DNA of 64,000 bases from an uncultured Bacteroidales bacterium (GCA_947307415.1 CAMZJA010000001.1:1-64000), one strand, 5' to 3'. Numbered from the stretch's first letter, positions 44,640 to 54,851 are shown. Numbers and translations are program-made. Notes: generated by a model from the letters alone, not told the origin.

Positions 44640-46010
44640 TTACAAATATTTACTAATTCTTCTCACATGAAAATCAAGATAATGGTCAGGCGACGGCGCA
44701 GGAGCCATTCCAACCCTGTTTTTGCGCTTCAAAATGACATACGCCGGATATGTTTTCACATGATAATCCTCAAGCAAAAGAATGTTGTCGCCAAGGTTCA
44801 ACAATTGCCATTTAAACCCTTGTTTATCAAACAGTTGAACATAATCTTCAAACACCTCTTTTGTGGCTATCGTGACCACTTGGATGGTATCGTTCCACTG
44901 CTTTTGAAGGTCTTTTAACATCAAAAACTCATGCTCATTGACTTGCGAGAATCGGTCGACGAACTGCAATAGCACCATATCATCCTGATAATCAGATAGT
45001 TTGACAACCTTTCCATTCCTGTCTTTTAAAGAAAACGACGGCGCTTGCGAGTCGTACGACAAATCCGCCATCTGCGCGAGCAAATTTTGAGCTACAAGCT
45101 TGTTTTTCAGGTATTTAGAGTCGTTTTTAATCCTTCCTATATAGTCTAAAATCGCATTTTTATCGAATTTATTTTCATAATACAATCTTCGCAATTCAAC
45201 CATCACAATAATTTCACACAACTGTGGATTTCGTGACAAAAAGTCATTTTTCTTCAGATATGTCATGAATTTGTCATAACCCGAATAAAACGCATTTCTC
45301 AGCTCATAAAAATTGAAATGGCGTGTGTTGAAATATCCGTTGAACAGCTCAATAAAAACATCCATGTAAGCTGTCTGCGAATACAGAACTGGTTGATTAT
45401 CATAATATTTCGAGACAGCACTCTCATTATTGACAGCCATCTCCACCGCCGCAATACGATATTTTATAAGATTTCTGACATAATCGGATTTCACCTCTCC
45501 CAGAGCTCTATATACTTGATTTTCAAGCGTATCCAGAAGCGCTATTTTGCCGCCACGATAAATAAGGTTAAAGTTTTCGTAAACAAAATCGTCAATAAGT
45601 GACTCAGCGGCAACGCATTGCGAATACAAGCCTCCGTCGTCTGCCAAGTTGATTTTGATGGTTGGAAGTGGTTTCTCGAAATACGATTCGTCGTCGTTAC
45701 GCTCTGGAATCAGTATTTCCAAATCATATTTTCCGTTCGGACTGAGTATGATGTCGACACGGTCGAGGTTGATCGCTATTTGTGCCGGTGTTATCTCTTT
45801 TATCTCGGCTTTCAGTGTAAATTTTCCTTTGTTATCCGATTGAGTCTCAGCGGCTTTAGTCTGTCGGCATGTCAGCATTTCGTCATAAGTGATGAGTCGC
45901 ACCAGAGCGTTCGGACGGTTAGTCTTTCCGGTAATGGAAATGTTTTGTCCGAGCATGAAAATCGGGCAAAGCAACGCCAAAAGCAGTATAAAAAAGCTTT
46001 TATTTTTCAT
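44640..46010 (-). CDS. Secreted thioredoxin-fold protein lacking redox cysteines
   Basis: A 456-residue protein: signal peptide (about 1-21, ending FMLGQ), an N-terminal beta domain (about 25-120) of the kind seen in DUF4369/TlpA-like Bacteroidota proteins, a helical middle (about 130-315) and a C-terminal AhpC/TSA-like thioredoxin fold (about 320-456). The place of the CxxC motif is LLQFVDRFSQVNEHEF, with no cysteine, while the cis-Pro region TYPAYVIL is kept. It can therefore not be a thiol oxidoreductase; a binding or structural role is likelier. The start overlaps the end of coaD by 11 nt. Confidence 0.8.
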   Translation of the reverse strand: MKNKSFFILLLALLCPIFMLGQNISITGKTNRPNALVRLITYDEMLTCRQTKAAETQSDNKGKFTLKAEIKEITPAQIAINLDRVDIILSPNGKYDLEILIPERNDDESYFEKPLPTIKINLADDGGLYSQCVAAESLIDDFVYENFNLIYRGGKIALLDTLENQVYRALGEVKSDYVRNLIKYRIAAVEMAVNNESAVSKYYDNQPVLYSQTAYMDVFIELFNGYFNTRHFNFYELRNAFYSGYDKFMTYLKKNDFLSRNPQLCEIIVMVELRRLYYENKFDKNAILDYIGRIKNDSKYLKNKLVAQNLLAQMADLSYDSQAPSFSLKDRNGKVVKLSDYQDDMVLLQFVDRFSQVNEHEFLMLKDLQKQWNDTIQVVTIATKEVFEDYVQLFDKQGFKWQLLNLGDNILLLEDYHVKTYPAYVILKRKNRVGMAPAPSPDHYLDFHVRRISKYL

Positions 46011-46464
46011 AGAATCCTGATTTTTCAGGGATGAAACCGGTCAAATCGGCGCCGTTTTTGATGAGGTCGCGCACCACTGTGGAGGAGACGCAACGCAGTG
46101 TCGGGTCGGAGAGCAGGAATATAGTCTCCACCTCGGGATTGAGTTTTTTGTTAGCCTCCGCGATGATGCTCTCGTACTCGAAATCGGTGGTGTTTCTTAG
46201 TCCGCGGATGATGAAGTTGGCGTTCATCTTCTTGCAGAGGTTCACCGTAAGTCCTTCATAGCTAACGACTTTCACCTTCGGATATTCGGCAAAAGTGTTT
46301 TCGATCCACTTGATTCGTTTTTCAAGTGGGAAAGCGTATTTTTTATCGATATTGACTCCTATCGCGATGATTATCTCGTCGAAAAGCGGCAATGCCTGAA
46401 GCACAATATCCTCGTGTCCTTTTGTAATCGGGTCGAAGGAGCCAGCAAAAATTCCTATTTTCAT
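46000..46464 (-). CDS. coaD: Phosphopantetheine adenylyltransferase
   Basis: Nucleotidyltransferase of coenzyme A synthesis, 154 residues. KIGIFAGSFDPITKGHEDIV carries the (T/H)xGH adenylyl site, FIIRGLRNTTDFEYE (about 86-100) binds substrate, and CVSSTVVRDLI (about 128) is the ISSTxVR motif. It lies between the Nudix gene and the thioredoxin-fold gene, with an 11-nt overlap on the downstream side. Confidence 0.97.
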   Translation of the reverse strand: MKIGIFAGSFDPITKGHEDIVLQALPLFDEIIIAIGVNIDKKYAFPLEKRIKWIENTFAEYPKVKVVSYEGLTVNLCKKMNANFIIRGLRNTTDFEYESIIAEANKKLNPEVETIFLLSDPTLRCVSSTVVRDLIKNGADLTGFIPEKSGFYEK

Positions 46465-46537
46465 ATTTGTAAGTTTACACCTTATTTATAAACTTACAAA
46501 AATACGAAAAATTTTAAATGGTGAAATGATTTTTTGT

Positions 46538-46590
46538 AGGAGATTTATTCGCCTGTGGCGAATGCTTTCGCTTCGGTCGAAATGACAGGT
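46538..46590. repeat. GTCATTTCGA-type element overlapping Nudix gene end
   Basis: The plus strand ends TCGAAATGACAGG (46577-46589), the same terminus as the element at 52098-52223. On the minus strand it supplies the last 14 or so codons and the stop of the Nudix gene. Only one half of the element is visible. Confidence 0.6.
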
Positions 46591-47183
46591 AATACTGATG
46601 GAATCAAAGTCTTTAACGATGCAAAAGTCTTATCTTCGAATGATTTGATTGTGTCTTTGTTGACTAGGTACACCTTTGAGATTCCTTCTTCAGTTTGAGG
46701 CATGTTTTTCATGCCAGATGACGTTGTCATCAAGTACCAGCTGGTTTTCTTGAGAGTCCATTGGTTGTTGAGGAGATAGCAATGCCAGGTGGCAGGCAGT
46801 TCTTTGACGATTTCGAGGTCGGTGATGCCTGTCTCCTCCTCCACTTCGCGGATGGCGGCGACTTCGGGACTCTCACCTCTTTCGATATGTCCTTTAGGAA
46901 GGTCGGGAATGCCATTTCGCTCAATTGCAACAAACTGATTGCCAATAATCACCACTCCGCCGGCGGCTGGCGCCTGACGAAAAACTGTTTTTATCGCATA
47001 AGCGAGATTCTCACCGTCAACATCGCCAAAATCACGAAAAGTCTGCGATTCGTCGTAGAGCCAATCGAGGATTTTGAGCACCAAATCGTCGGCATCTCTA
47101 ATTTCTTTATTATCAACAGATAACAAATTTTCACAAAAATTATTTGCTTTCAAGCATCTATCATTACAAAAAAGTCTGTACAT
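46545..47183 (-). CDS. Nudix hydrolase
   Basis: A 212-residue Nudix pyrophosphohydrolase. The Nudix box is complete: GHIERGESPEVAAIREVEEE plus TGI (about 97-119). The N terminus MYRLFCNDR resembles other Bacteroidota Nudix proteins of this type and supports the ATG at 47183. Substrate is unknown; coaD next door hints at coenzyme A or nucleotide metabolism but proves nothing. The C-terminal residues (about 199-212, including PVISTEAKAFATGE) are read from a dispersed repeat. The start lies only 21 bp from the divergent pyrE start. Confidence 0.88.
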   Translation of the reverse strand: MYRLFCNDRCLKANNFCENLLSVDNKEIRDADDLVLKILDWLYDESQTFRDFGDVDGENLAYAIKTVFRQAPAAGGVVIIGNQFVAIERNGIPDLPKGHIERGESPEVAAIREVEEETGITDLEIVKELPATWHCYLLNNQWTLKKTSWYLMTTSSGMKNMPQTEEGISKVYLVNKDTIKSFEDKTFASLKTLIPSVLPVISTEAKAFATGE

Positions 47184-47186
47184 TTG
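47179..47186 (+). promoter_or_regulatory. pyrE -7 promoter element
   Basis: TACATTTG fully matches the -7 consensus, 18 nt before the pyrE ATG. It contains the Nudix start codon on the other strand, so the pyrE promoter lies inside the Nudix gene. No clear -33 element is seen. Confidence 0.5.
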
Positions 47187-47204
47187 CAGAAAAATTTAAC
47201 AGTT

Positions 47205-47858
47205 ATGAACGAACAAGAGACCGCTTTAGCATTAGCGAATTTCCTGCTGCAAATTAAAGCAATAAAATTGAATCCTGCAAGTCCTTTTACATGGGCGAGT
47301 GGATTAAAATCACCGATTTATTGTGACAACCGCATCACTTTATCATATCCTAACATCAGAACCTTCATCCGCGAGGCTTTTGTGAAGATGTGTGTGGAGC
47401 ATTACGGCAAGCCTGACCTCATAGCCGGCGTGGCTACCGGAGGCATCCCGCAAGGCGCTTTGGTGGCTCAGGAACTCGGTCTCCCATTCTGCTACGTGCG
47501 CTCGGAAGCCAAGTCGCACGGCTTGAACAACCAGGTTGAAGGCATAGTGCCGCAAGGCGCTTCGGTTGTAGTGATCGAAGACCTCGTTTCGACAGGAAAA
47601 TCAAGTCTTGCAGCCGTTGAGGCACTGCGCGAGAAAGGCGCCAACGTGAAAGGCATGATGGCTATTTTCACCTACCAGCTCGACGCCGCGGCGGAAGCAT
47701 TCAAGAAAGCCAACTGCGACCTCGTGACCATCAGCAATTACGAGGCTTTGATTAAAAAAGCCGTTGAAGAAAACTACGTTAGCGACGACCAGATGCATTC
47801 GTTAATGGAGTGGAGAAAGAGCCCACAGGCGTGGTCGGAGGCACATCAAACATGTTAA
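47205..47858 (+). CDS. pyrE: Orotate phosphoribosyltransferase
   Basis: Pyrimidine synthesis enzyme, 217 residues, joining orotate and PRPP into OMP. SPFTWASGLKSPIYCDNR (about 26-43) is the N-terminal orotate signature, and VVVIEDLVSTGKSSLAAVE (about 120-138) is the PRPP-binding loop. ATG 47205 is chosen over a TTG seven codons upstream. Its last codons overlap the start of the next gene by 7 nt. Confidence 0.96.
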   Translation: MNEQETALALANFLLQIKAIKLNPASPFTWASGLKSPIYCDNRITLSYPNIRTFIREAFVKMCVEHYGKPDLIAGVATGGIPQGALVAQELGLPFCYVRSEAKSHGLNNQVEGIVPQGASVVVIEDLVSTGKSSLAAVEALREKGANVKGMMAIFTYQLDAAAEAFKKANCDLVTISNYEALIKKAVEENYVSDDQMHSLMEWRKSPQAWSEAHQTC

Positions 47859-48241
47859 TTCAGTCACAATATGTTGATAACAGCAAGAGCGAGCAGGAGT
47901 TTTTCGCAATTGTGAGCGATATGCGGAATATTCCGGCGTTGCTTCCTGAGCAGGCAATTAACGTGAATGCCGACGAGGACAACCTCTCGTTCACAGTGCA
48001 AGGCATGGGCAGCATCGCTCTGCGCGTAAGTCAAAGAATAACATACAGTTTGGTTCAACTGGTACCAGTTGGCAAAGTTCCTTTCCCATTCGTGTTAAGC
48101 ATAAAAATAGCAGGACTTGGCAACAACTGCCGCGTGATGTTTGAAATCGACGCCGAGCTCAACCCGCTGATGGCGATGATGGCTAAACGTCCGCTTCAGA
48201 ACCTCGTCGACATGATGGCGGAAAAAACTGTAACTCTTTAA
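47852..48241 (+). CDS. Small SRPBCC-like protein
   Basis: A 129-residue soluble protein. The strand-helix pattern (an N-terminal SQYVDNSKSEQEFFAIVSDM, a beta sheet, and a long C-terminal helix MMAKRPLQNLVDMMAEKT) resembles the SRPBCC/START ligand-binding fold. No catalytic motif is visible. The ATG at 47852 lies inside the end of pyrE, so it is translationally coupled. Its last 59 nt overlap birA on the other strand. Confidence 0.7.
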   Translation: MLIQSQYVDNSKSEQEFFAIVSDMRNIPALLPEQAINVNADEDNLSFTVQGMGSIALRVSQRITYSLVQLVPVGKVPFPFVLSIKIAGLGNNCRVMFEIDAELNPLMAMMAKRPLQNLVDMMAEKTVTL

Positions 48242-48962
48242 CGTCACACACGATCCCGGCTCCTTCTTTATCTCGAAGAAGGAGTCGTCCGTATTTATCA
48301 AAACCATTGATAATCATTGATTTAACTTGATTTTGATAAAAATACTCAGACCAAACTCCAAAACGATAAGCTTTTGAGATGTATTTTCTATTGATCTCAA
48401 TTTGATTTTCTGAAAAACGCAGGCTTTCAACTGAAGATTTGATATTGTTAATCAACAGGTTCAACAAATCTTCAATATCATAATCCTTACTTGAAATCAT
48501 TTTCAATGAAATAGGATTCGGGATATCTTTCGAAAACTCTATCTGATTGACATTCAACCCGATGCCGATGATAGAAACGCCCATCATGCGGCCTTCGATG
48601 GTGTTTTGAATCAACATTCCGGCAAGTTTTTTATCGCCGAAATAAATATCATTGGGCCATTTGATAAAAAGTTGCTGATTATCAATAAATTGCGCAAGAG
48701 TTTCGACAATAGCAACCGACACAGCCTGCGAAATCTGAAATTGGTTTTCGGCTTCTAAGAAATTGACATTCAACGCAATACTGAACAAAAGATTCTTCCC
48801 TGCCTCACTCTCCCACTTGTTTTTATCCATCCCTCGCCCGGCCGACTGATGAGAAGCCACCACGACTACATCCGAAATGTCATTTTTTTCGGAAATTTTG
48901 TCATAAAGCCAAACATTAGTCGAGTTTATTTCGTCGAAATGAAAAATTTTCAGAGCCATCAC
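48183..48962 (-). CDS. birA: Biotin--[acetyl-CoA-carboxylase] ligase
   Basis: Biotin protein ligase of the short, monofunctional kind, 259 residues, without a DNA-binding domain. HQSAGRGMDKNKWESEAGKN (about 39-58) is the biotinyl-5'-AMP loop and FIKWPNDIYFGDKKLAGMLI (about 98-117) the catalytic region with the essential Lys. The family usually ends near DVKELQF; here about 13 more residues (FPPSCRRGSEADV) are read from the end of the convergent SRPBCC gene, suggesting a lost stop codon. Confidence 0.93.
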   Translation of the reverse strand: MMALKIFHFDEINSTNVWLYDKISEKNDISDVVVVASHQSAGRGMDKNKWESEAGKNLLFSIALNVNFLEAENQFQISQAVSVAIVETLAQFIDNQQLFIKWPNDIYFGDKKLAGMLIQNTIEGRMMGVSIIGIGLNVNQIEFSKDIPNPISLKMISSKDYDIEDLLNLLINNIKSSVESLRFSENQIEINRKYISKAYRFGVWSEYFYQNQVKSMIINGFDKYGRLLLRDKEGAGIVCDVKELQFFPPSCRRGSEADV

Positions 48963-49054
48963 CTTAAATCGTTAAAAAAATCAGCTTTTACTTTGAAAAA
49001 ACAAAAATAAATAATTTTTCTTGACAAGTATTTAAAATCATCAAATTTTATGAC

Positions 49055-49062
49055 TATATTTG
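49055..49062 (+). promoter_or_regulatory. rsfS-ftsH -7 promoter element
   Basis: TATATTTG fully matches the -7 consensus, 19 nt before the rsfS ATG, in the divergent gap from birA. The -33 region is not recognisable. Confidence 0.5.
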
Positions 49063-49081
49063 CAAAAATTTTTATCAATTT

Positions 49082-49453
49082 ATGAGAATAAGACACGAAA
49101 ATGACAATACTGAAGAGGTCTTGAAAACCATAGTCGAGACCATGTTGGAAGCGAAGGCTAAAGAAGTTACATCATTGGATATGAGAGAGTTACAGTCGGC
49201 AGTTACCGACTATTTCGTGATTTGCCATGCCCAGTCGAAGACACAGGTCAACGCCATAGCCGAGAAGATTATCGACAACGTGCGTAACAAGCTGCATGTG
49301 CATGTGTATCACGAGGAAGGCTTTGAAAATTCGGAATGGATTTTGTTGGATTATATCGACGTGGTGGTTCATATCTTCCTAACAGAAAAGCGTGAGTTTT
49401 ATAAATTAGAGGATTTATGGGCTGACACGGAGAAAAAGATTTACGAAGACTAA
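49082..49453 (+). CDS. rsfS: Ribosomal silencing factor RsfS
   Basis: RsfS/Iojap family, 123 residues, which binds ribosomal protein L14 and blocks subunit joining in starvation. KEVTSLDMRELQSAVTDYFV (about 34-53) and WILLDYIDVVVHIFLTEKRE (about 92-111) are the family blocks. ftsH begins 11 bp downstream. Confidence 0.95.
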   Translation: MRIRHENDNTEEVLKTIVETMLEAKAKEVTSLDMRELQSAVTDYFVICHAQSKTQVNAIAEKIIDNVRNKLHVHVYHEEGFENSEWILLDYIDVVVHIFLTEKREFYKLEDLWADTEKKIYED

Positions 49454-49464
49454 ATTGGTTAAGA

Positions 49465-51417
49465 ATGGCAGAATTAAATAACAATAACAAACCGAAGAAA
49501 AAGATAGGTTTTTATTGGGTTTACATCGTCCTGATAGCATTTTTTATAGGCTCGCTGATGTTTGGCGGTGGCGGCAATGTGAAGGAAACCACTATGACCG
49601 AACTCACGAAGTTGCTGAAAGACCAGGACATTGAGAAGATAGAGCTCGTCAACGGCAAAACAGCCGAGATTTACCTCAACGAGCAAGGTATGCGGAAATA
49701 TTTCCCGAACGAGAAACCGCAGATGTTTGGCAAAGCGCCTAATTACACACTGAAAGTGTCGGAAGACCGTCTCTACGCCAAAGTCGACGAGGCTCAGCAA
49801 GGAATGGCAAATCCTGTGGAAGTCTCGCCAGTGGAACGTCATAACTGGGGCGTCGAGATAATCAGCTGGATATTACCTTTATTATTAATAATCGGATTCT
49901 GGGTTCTCATCACACGCAGGATGGGCGGAGGTTCAGGCATGGGCGGAGGTCAGATTTTCAGCATCGGCAAGTCGAAGGCACAGCTTTACGACCAGGAGAA
50001 AGACAGCAAGACAACGTTTAAAGATGTGGCCGGCCTGGAAGAAGCCAAGGAAGAGGTGATGGAGATTGTCGATTTCCTTAAAAACCCTAAGAGATACACA
50101 CGTTTAGGTGGTAAGATTCCGAAAGGCGTTTTGCTTGTAGGCCCTCCAGGAACCGGTAAGACTTTGTTGGCAAAATCTGTCGCCGGCGAGGCTGGAGTGC
50201 CGTTCTTCAGCATCTCGGGCTCCGACTTCGTGGAAATGTTTGTGGGCGTCGGCGCCTCACGTGTGCGCGACTTATTCAGTCAGGCGAAGGCAAAATCACC
50301 TTGTATCATATTCATTGACGAGATCGACGCCATCGGACGTGCTCGTGGCAAGAACATCATGAGTGGTGGCAACGACGAGCGCGAAAGCACTCTGAATCAG
50401 CTGCTTACCGAGATGGACGGCTTCGGCACCAACTCAGGCGTCATCGTGCTGGCAGCGACTAACCGCGCCGACATCCTCGACAAGGCGTTGATGCGCGCAG
50501 GTCGTTTCGACCGTCAGATCTACGTCGAGCTCCCCGACTTGAACGGTAGGCGCGAGATTTTTGAAGTTCACATGCGTGGCCTTAAGCTCGGCAACGACGT
50601 CGACAAGGAGTTTTTGGCGAAACAGACCCCTGGATTCTCGGGTGCCGACATCGCCAACGTGTGCAACGAGGCAGCGCTCATAGCGGCACGTCGCAACAAG
50701 GAAAGCATTGAAAAACAAGACTTCTTGGATGCCATCGACCGTATCGTCGGAGGTCTCGAGAAGAAAAACTCGGTGATAACGCCATCGGAAAAGAAGGTCA
50801 TCGCCTTCCACGAGGCCGGACACGCCACCACGAGCTGGATGCTCGAGCACGCTCATCCGCTGGTGAAGGTAACCATAGTTCCGAGAGGTAAAGCCCTCGG
50901 CGCGGCCTGGTATCTTCCTGACGAGCGTCAGATCACCACAAAAGAACAGATGTTCCACGAGATGGTGGCCACACTGGGCGGCCGCGCCGCGGAACAAATC
51001 ATATTCGGACAGATATCTACCGGTGCCTTGAACGACCTTGAAAAAGTGTCGAAACAAGCCCACGCCATGGTGATGTACTATGGTCTCGATGAAAAAATCG
51101 GCAACGTAAGTTATTATGACTCAACAGGTCAGCAAGACTATGCGTTTACCAAGCCGTTCAGCGAGAAGACTGCCGAGAAGATCGACGCCGAGGTGAGCAA
51201 ACTCATCGAGAGCGCCTATCAGGAGGCGTTGCGCATCCTCAACGAGCACAAAGACGGCCTGACACAGCTCGCCAACAAGCTCATCGACAAGGAAGTGATC
51301 TTCACCGACGACCTCGTCGCCATCTTCGGCGAAAGACCTTGGAAGCAGGAAGAGAGAACGTTCTCAAAACGCAAGGAAGAAAAGCCTGATTATCCTGAAA
51401 ACACGACAATAGCATAA
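49465..51417 (+). CDS. ftsH: ATP-dependent zinc metalloprotease FtsH
   Basis: Membrane-bound AAA+ protease, 650 residues. Two N-terminal membrane helices (about 15-33 and 128-150) flank a periplasmic domain. Walker A GPPGTGKT is at 226-233, Walker [14 protein letters not shown] near 280, and the second region of homology [20 protein letters not shown] near 332. The zinc site HEAGH is near 450. It probably degrades membrane and regulatory proteins. It begins 11 bp after rsfS and is followed after 2 bp by the LUD gene. Confidence 0.98.
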   Translation: MAELNNNNKPKKKIGFYWVYIVLIAFFIGSLMFGGGGNVKETTMTELTKLLKDQDIEKIELVNGKTAEIYLNEQGMRKYFPNEKPQMFGKAPNYTLKVSEDRLYAKVDEAQQGMANPVEVSPVERHNWGVEIISWILPLLLIIGFWVLITRRMGGGSGMGGGQIFSIGKSKAQLYDQEKDSKTTFKDVAGLEEAKEEVMEIVDFLKNPKRYTRLGGKIPKGVLLVGPPGTGKTLLAKSVAGEAGVPFFSISGSDFVEMFVGVGASRVRDLFSQAKAKSPCIIFIDEIDAIGRARGKNIMSGGNDERESTLNQLLTEMDGFGTNSGVIVLAATNRADILDKALMRAGRFDRQIYVELPDLNGRREIFEVHMRGLKLGNDVDKEFLAKQTPGFSGADIANVCNEAALIAARRNKESIEKQDFLDAIDRIVGGLEKKNSVITPSEKKVIAFHEAGHATTSWMLEHAHPLVKVTIVPRGKALGAAWYLPDERQITTKEQMFHEMVATLGGRAAEQIIFGQISTGALNDLEKVSKQAHAMVMYYGLDEKIGNVSYYDSTGQQDYAFTKPFSEKTAEKIDAEVSKLIESAYQEALRILNEHKDGLTQLANKLIDKEVIFTDDLVAIFGERPWKQEERTFSKRKEEKPDYPENTTIA

Positions 51418-51419
51418 CA

Positions 51420-52091
51420 ATGAAGATATTCTCATTCGGCAATCTCAGCGAACGAACCAACAAGGAGCAGATTCTTGCGAAGGTGCGTGAGGCTGTCATG
51501 GCGAAAGACGAGAATCTCTTCAAAGACGTGAACATGCAGGTCGACACGTGGACGCCGTTCAAGGAAGAAGACGGCGCCGACTTCACCTTCGTGGAACGTT
51601 TCAAAGAAAACGGCGGCATCTTCATCTACTTCGAGAGCAAAGAGAGTTTCCTCGAAGCAATGAAACAGTATATCGTTGAGAATCAATGGCAACCACTCTG
51701 TTCCACCAGCATGAAGATGGAGGCTGTATTCAAAGACTCGGGCATTGAGTTGAGCCGCGACTACACCACTAAACGCAAAAACATCGTCAGCATCACCGAC
51801 TGCGAGTGCTTGATAGCGCACACCGGAAGCGTGGTGGTGACTGACGCATGCGCCGGGTCGAGAGCGGCATATTCCAACGCCGACACCTTATTAATATACG
51901 CGTCGCCGAGCCAGATTGTGGCGAGCATGAAAGACGCGATAAAACTCCTGAAGGAAAAATACAAGAATCGTAAACCTACCGAGACAGTCATCATCAGCAG
52001 TCCGACACGCAGCACCGAGATTGAAAATCAATTGGTTATCGGAGCTCAAGGGATACGGCAGATAGCGCTGTTTCTTGTGGAAGAAGAATAG
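51420..52091 (+). CDS. LUD-domain protein (LutC-like)
   Basis: A 223-residue protein with a LUD domain, the fold of LutC/YkgG lactate-utilisation proteins. The conserved C-terminal block reads ISSPTRSTEIENQLVIGAQG, close to the family GPSRTADIE...GxHGP pattern. ITDCECLIAHTGSVVVTDAC (about 122-141) is the central strand and loop. The iron-sulfur partners LutA and LutB are not beside it, so a lactate role is not supported by context. It follows ftsH by 2 bp. Confidence 0.85.
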   Translation: MKIFSFGNLSERTNKEQILAKVREAVMAKDENLFKDVNMQVDTWTPFKEEDGADFTFVERFKENGGIFIYFESKESFLEAMKQYIVENQWQPLCSTSMKMEAVFKDSGIELSRDYTTKRKNIVSITDCECLIAHTGSVVVTDACAGSRAAYSNADTLLIYASPSQIVASMKDAIKLLKEKYKNRKPTETVIISSPTRSTEIENQLVIGAQGIRQIALFLVEEE

Positions 52092-52097
52092 ATTTTT

Positions 52098-52223
52098 TGT
52101 CATTTCGACTGAAATGGAATGAAATGGAACGAAATGGAGAAATCCTCTGCCAACGGAATCATTTGATTGAAAACGTTAACAGAGGATTTCTCGACTTCAC
52201 TGCGTTACGCTCGAAATGACAAG
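52098..52223. repeat. GTCATTTCGA-type palindromic intergenic element
   Basis: The element begins TTGTCATTTCGA and ends TCGAAATGACAA, with internal arms AAATCCTCTG (52140 area) and CAGAGGATTT. It also holds three 10-nt units GAAATGGAAT, GAAATGGAAC and GAAATGGAGA in a row. It fills the gap between the LUD and valS stops exactly, ending next to the valS stop. It may serve as a bidirectional terminator hairpin. Confidence 0.85.
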
Positions 52224-54851
52224 CTAGCGTTTCATTGCTGCCATCTGCTGCATAATCACAGCAATCTTCGCCTCAGCGTCGGATTTCTTTTTGCGTTCTT
52301 TGTCGACGACAGCAGCTGGAGCTCCGTTGACGAATTTCTCGTTCGAAAGCTTAGCCTCCACCGACTTCAGGAAACCTTGAGCATATTTTAATTCCTCCTC
52401 AAGTTTCTTCAACTCAGCTTCGGTATCGACAGAGTCGGTTACCGGGATGAAGTATTCCTTCGAACGAACGAGGAATCCGAATGCGTCGGTTGGTTTATCT
52501 ATTGTGTAAGTTATTGACTTAACATTAGTTAACTTCTCAATGATGCAGTCAAAGTCTTTGTTGGCGCTGCCGTTGTCGATAACCACCAAATCCAATGCCT
52601 CTTTGAACGAAATGTTCTTTTCGGCACGAATCTTACGGATGTTGTTGATGACATCCATGGTGAAGTCGAAGTTGGCAAGTGTTTGGTTGTCAACAGATTG
52701 CTGCTTAGGCTGCTGTGCAATGACGATATCGTCGCCTTCTTTGCGCTCGTCGAGGCTGTGATAGATTTCCTCGGTGATGAACGGCATGAACGGATGCAGG
52801 AGCTTCATCAAATTCTCGAAGAAAGCGACTGTGGCTCTGTAAGTTGCGCCATCAACTGGCTGTCCTTGCGGAGCTTTCACCATCTCGAGATACCATGAGC
52901 AGAAGTCATCCCAAGTGAGCTTGTAGACGCCCATCAAGGCATCGGAGAGACGATATTTCTCGAAGTTATCGTTCATCTCGGCCAAAACCTGGTTGTAACG
53001 GGCGTCGAACCACTTCACTGCCATCTTAGCTGTGTCGGGTTGAGCAGCTTTTTCGTCGACATTCCAGCCCTTCACCAAGCGGAGAGCGTTCCAAATCTTG
53101 TTGCAGAAGTTACGTCCCTGCTCGCAAAGAGCCACGTCGAACAAAATATCATTACCGGCTGGAGCTGAGAGCAACATTCCCATACGGACACCGTCGGCGC
53201 CGTAGTTGTCGATCAACTCGATCGGATCTGGTGAGTTTCCTAATGATTTCGACATCTTACGACCAAGTTTGTCGCGCACGATGCCTGTAAAATACACATT
53301 GTGGAACGGCACTTTAGCCTCGTACTCCTCGCCTGCCATAATCATTCTGGCAACCCAGAAGAAGATGATATCCGGCGCGGTGATGAGGTCGTTGGTCGGG
53401 TAATAATATTTGAACTCTTTGTTGTTCGGATCAAGAATACCGTTGAACAACGAGAGTGGCCACAACCATGAGCTAAACCATGTGTCGAGGCAGTCGCTGT
53501 CACGACGCAAGTCGCTCATTGTCAGGTTGTTATTGCCAGCCTTCTCTTTCGCGAGTTTAAGTGCTTCCTCGTCAGATTCTGCAACCACATAACCGCCTTC
53601 TGGCAGATAATAAGCCGGAATCTGATGTCCCCACCACAGCTGACGGCTGATGCACCAATCTTTGATATTCTCGAGCCAGTGACGATACAAATTCACATAT
53701 TTTGCCGGATAGAACTGGATTTCGCCGGTCTCGACAGGCTTCAGAGCTATCTGTGCAAGGTGTTCCATCTTGAGAAACCACTGCATCGAGAGCTTAGGCT
53801 CGATAGCGACGTTGGTACGCTCCGAATATCCAACCTTATTATTATAGTCTTCAACTTTCTCGAGCAAATCGGCTTCCTTGAGGTCGATGACAATCTGCTT
53901 ACGCACAGCGTCACGGTCCATTCCGACATACATTCCTGCCGCCTCACTGATGGTAGCGTCATCGTTGAAGATATTGATACTCTGGAGGTTATGTTTCTCA
54001 CCGAGCATATAGTCGTTCACATCGTGAGCTGGAGTCACTTTCAGACAACCTGTACCGAACTCGATATCGACGTATTCGTCTTCGATGACCGGAATCACTC
54101 TATTGACTAAAGGGACGATAACTTTCTTGCCTTTCAGATGCTGATTTTTCGGGTCGTTAGGGTTGATACACATCGCGGTATCGCCCATGATAGTCTCAGG
54201 ACGTGTGGTAGCCACTACTGCGTAGCCCTTCTCCCCTTTGATTTTATATCTGAGGTAATAAAGTTTGCTATGTTCCTCTTTGTAGATGACTTCCTCATCG
54301 CTCAAGGCCGTGAGTGCCTTCGGATCCCAGTTGACCATACGCACGCCGCGGTAGATGAGGCCTTTTTTGTAAAGATCGCAGAACACGTGGATGACGCTCT
54401 TCGAGCGTGTCTCGTCCATGGTGAACGAGGTGCGTTCCCAGTCGCATGAGCAGCCGAGTTTGCGGAGCTGTTTCAAGATTATTCCGCCGTGCTCGTGAGT
54501 CCAATCCCAAGCATGCTCAAGGAATTTCTCGCGTCCGATGTCGGTCTTCTTGATGCCTTGCTGAGCCAGTTTATTCACCACTTTAGCTTCGGTGGCGATT
54601 GAGGCGTGATCGGTGCCAGGCACCCAGCAGGCGTTCTTTCCCTGCATACGCGCGCGGCGAACCAGCACATCCTGGATGGTGTTGTTCAACATATGACCCA
54701 TGTGAAGCACGCCCGTCACATTCGGAGGCGGAATCACGATGGTGTAAGGTTCGCGTTCATCAGGAGTGGAATGAAAATAATTCTTATTCATCCAATGCTC
54801 GTACCATTTCTCTTCGGTAGCTTGCGGACTATATTTGCTCGATAATTCCAT
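52224..54851 (-). CDS. valS: Valine--tRNA ligase
   Basis: Class I valyl-tRNA synthetase, 875 residues. The HIGH motif appears as GVLHMGHML (about 46) after PPPNVT, and the KMSKS motif as [10 protein letters not shown] (about 528). The editing domain carries [19 protein letters not shown] (about 213-231). The C terminus ends in the tRNA-binding coiled coil (about 805-875). Its stop adjoins the 52098-52223 repeat. Confidence 0.98.
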   Translation of the reverse strand: MELSSKYSPQATEEKWYEHWMNKNYFHSTPDEREPYTIVIPPPNVTGVLHMGHMLNNTIQDVLVRRARMQGKNACWVPGTDHASIATEAKVVNKLAQQGIKKTDIGREKFLEHAWDWTHEHGGIILKQLRKLGCSCDWERTSFTMDETRSKSVIHVFCDLYKKGLIYRGVRMVNWDPKALTALSDEEVIYKEEHSKLYYLRYKIKGEKGYAVVATTRPETIMGDTAMCINPNDPKNQHLKGKKVIVPLVNRVIPVIEDEYVDIEFGTGCLKVTPAHDVNDYMLGEKHNLQSINIFNDDATISEAAGMYVGMDRDAVRKQIVIDLKEADLLEKVEDYNNKVGYSERTNVAIEPKLSMQWFLKMEHLAQIALKPVETGEIQFYPAKYVNLYRHWLENIKDWCISRQLWWGHQIPAYYLPEGGYVVAESDEEALKLAKEKAGNNNLTMSDLRRDSDCLDTWFSSWLWPLSLFNGILDPNNKEFKYYYPTNDLITAPDIIFFWVARMIMAGEEYEAKVPFHNVYFTGIVRDKLGRKMSKSLGNSPDPIELIDNYGADGVRMGMLLSAPAGNDILFDVALCEQGRNFCNKIWNALRLVKGWNVDEKAAQPDTAKMAVKWFDARYNQVLAEMNDNFEKYRLSDALMGVYKLTWDDFCSWYLEMVKAPQGQPVDGATYRATVAFFENLMKLLHPFMPFITEEIYHSLDERKEGDDIVIAQQPKQQSVDNQTLANFDFTMDVINNIRKIRAEKNISFKEALDLVVIDNGSANKDFDCIIEKLTNVKSITYTIDKPTDAFGFLVRSKEYFIPVTDSVDTEAELKKLEEELKYAQGFLKSVEAKLSNEKFVNGAPAAVVDKERKKKSDAEAKIAVIMQQMAAMKR

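Noticed and set aside
51420..52091. Lactate utilisation operon
   Set aside because: Only the LUD (LutC-like) gene is present; LutA and LutB are not beside it.
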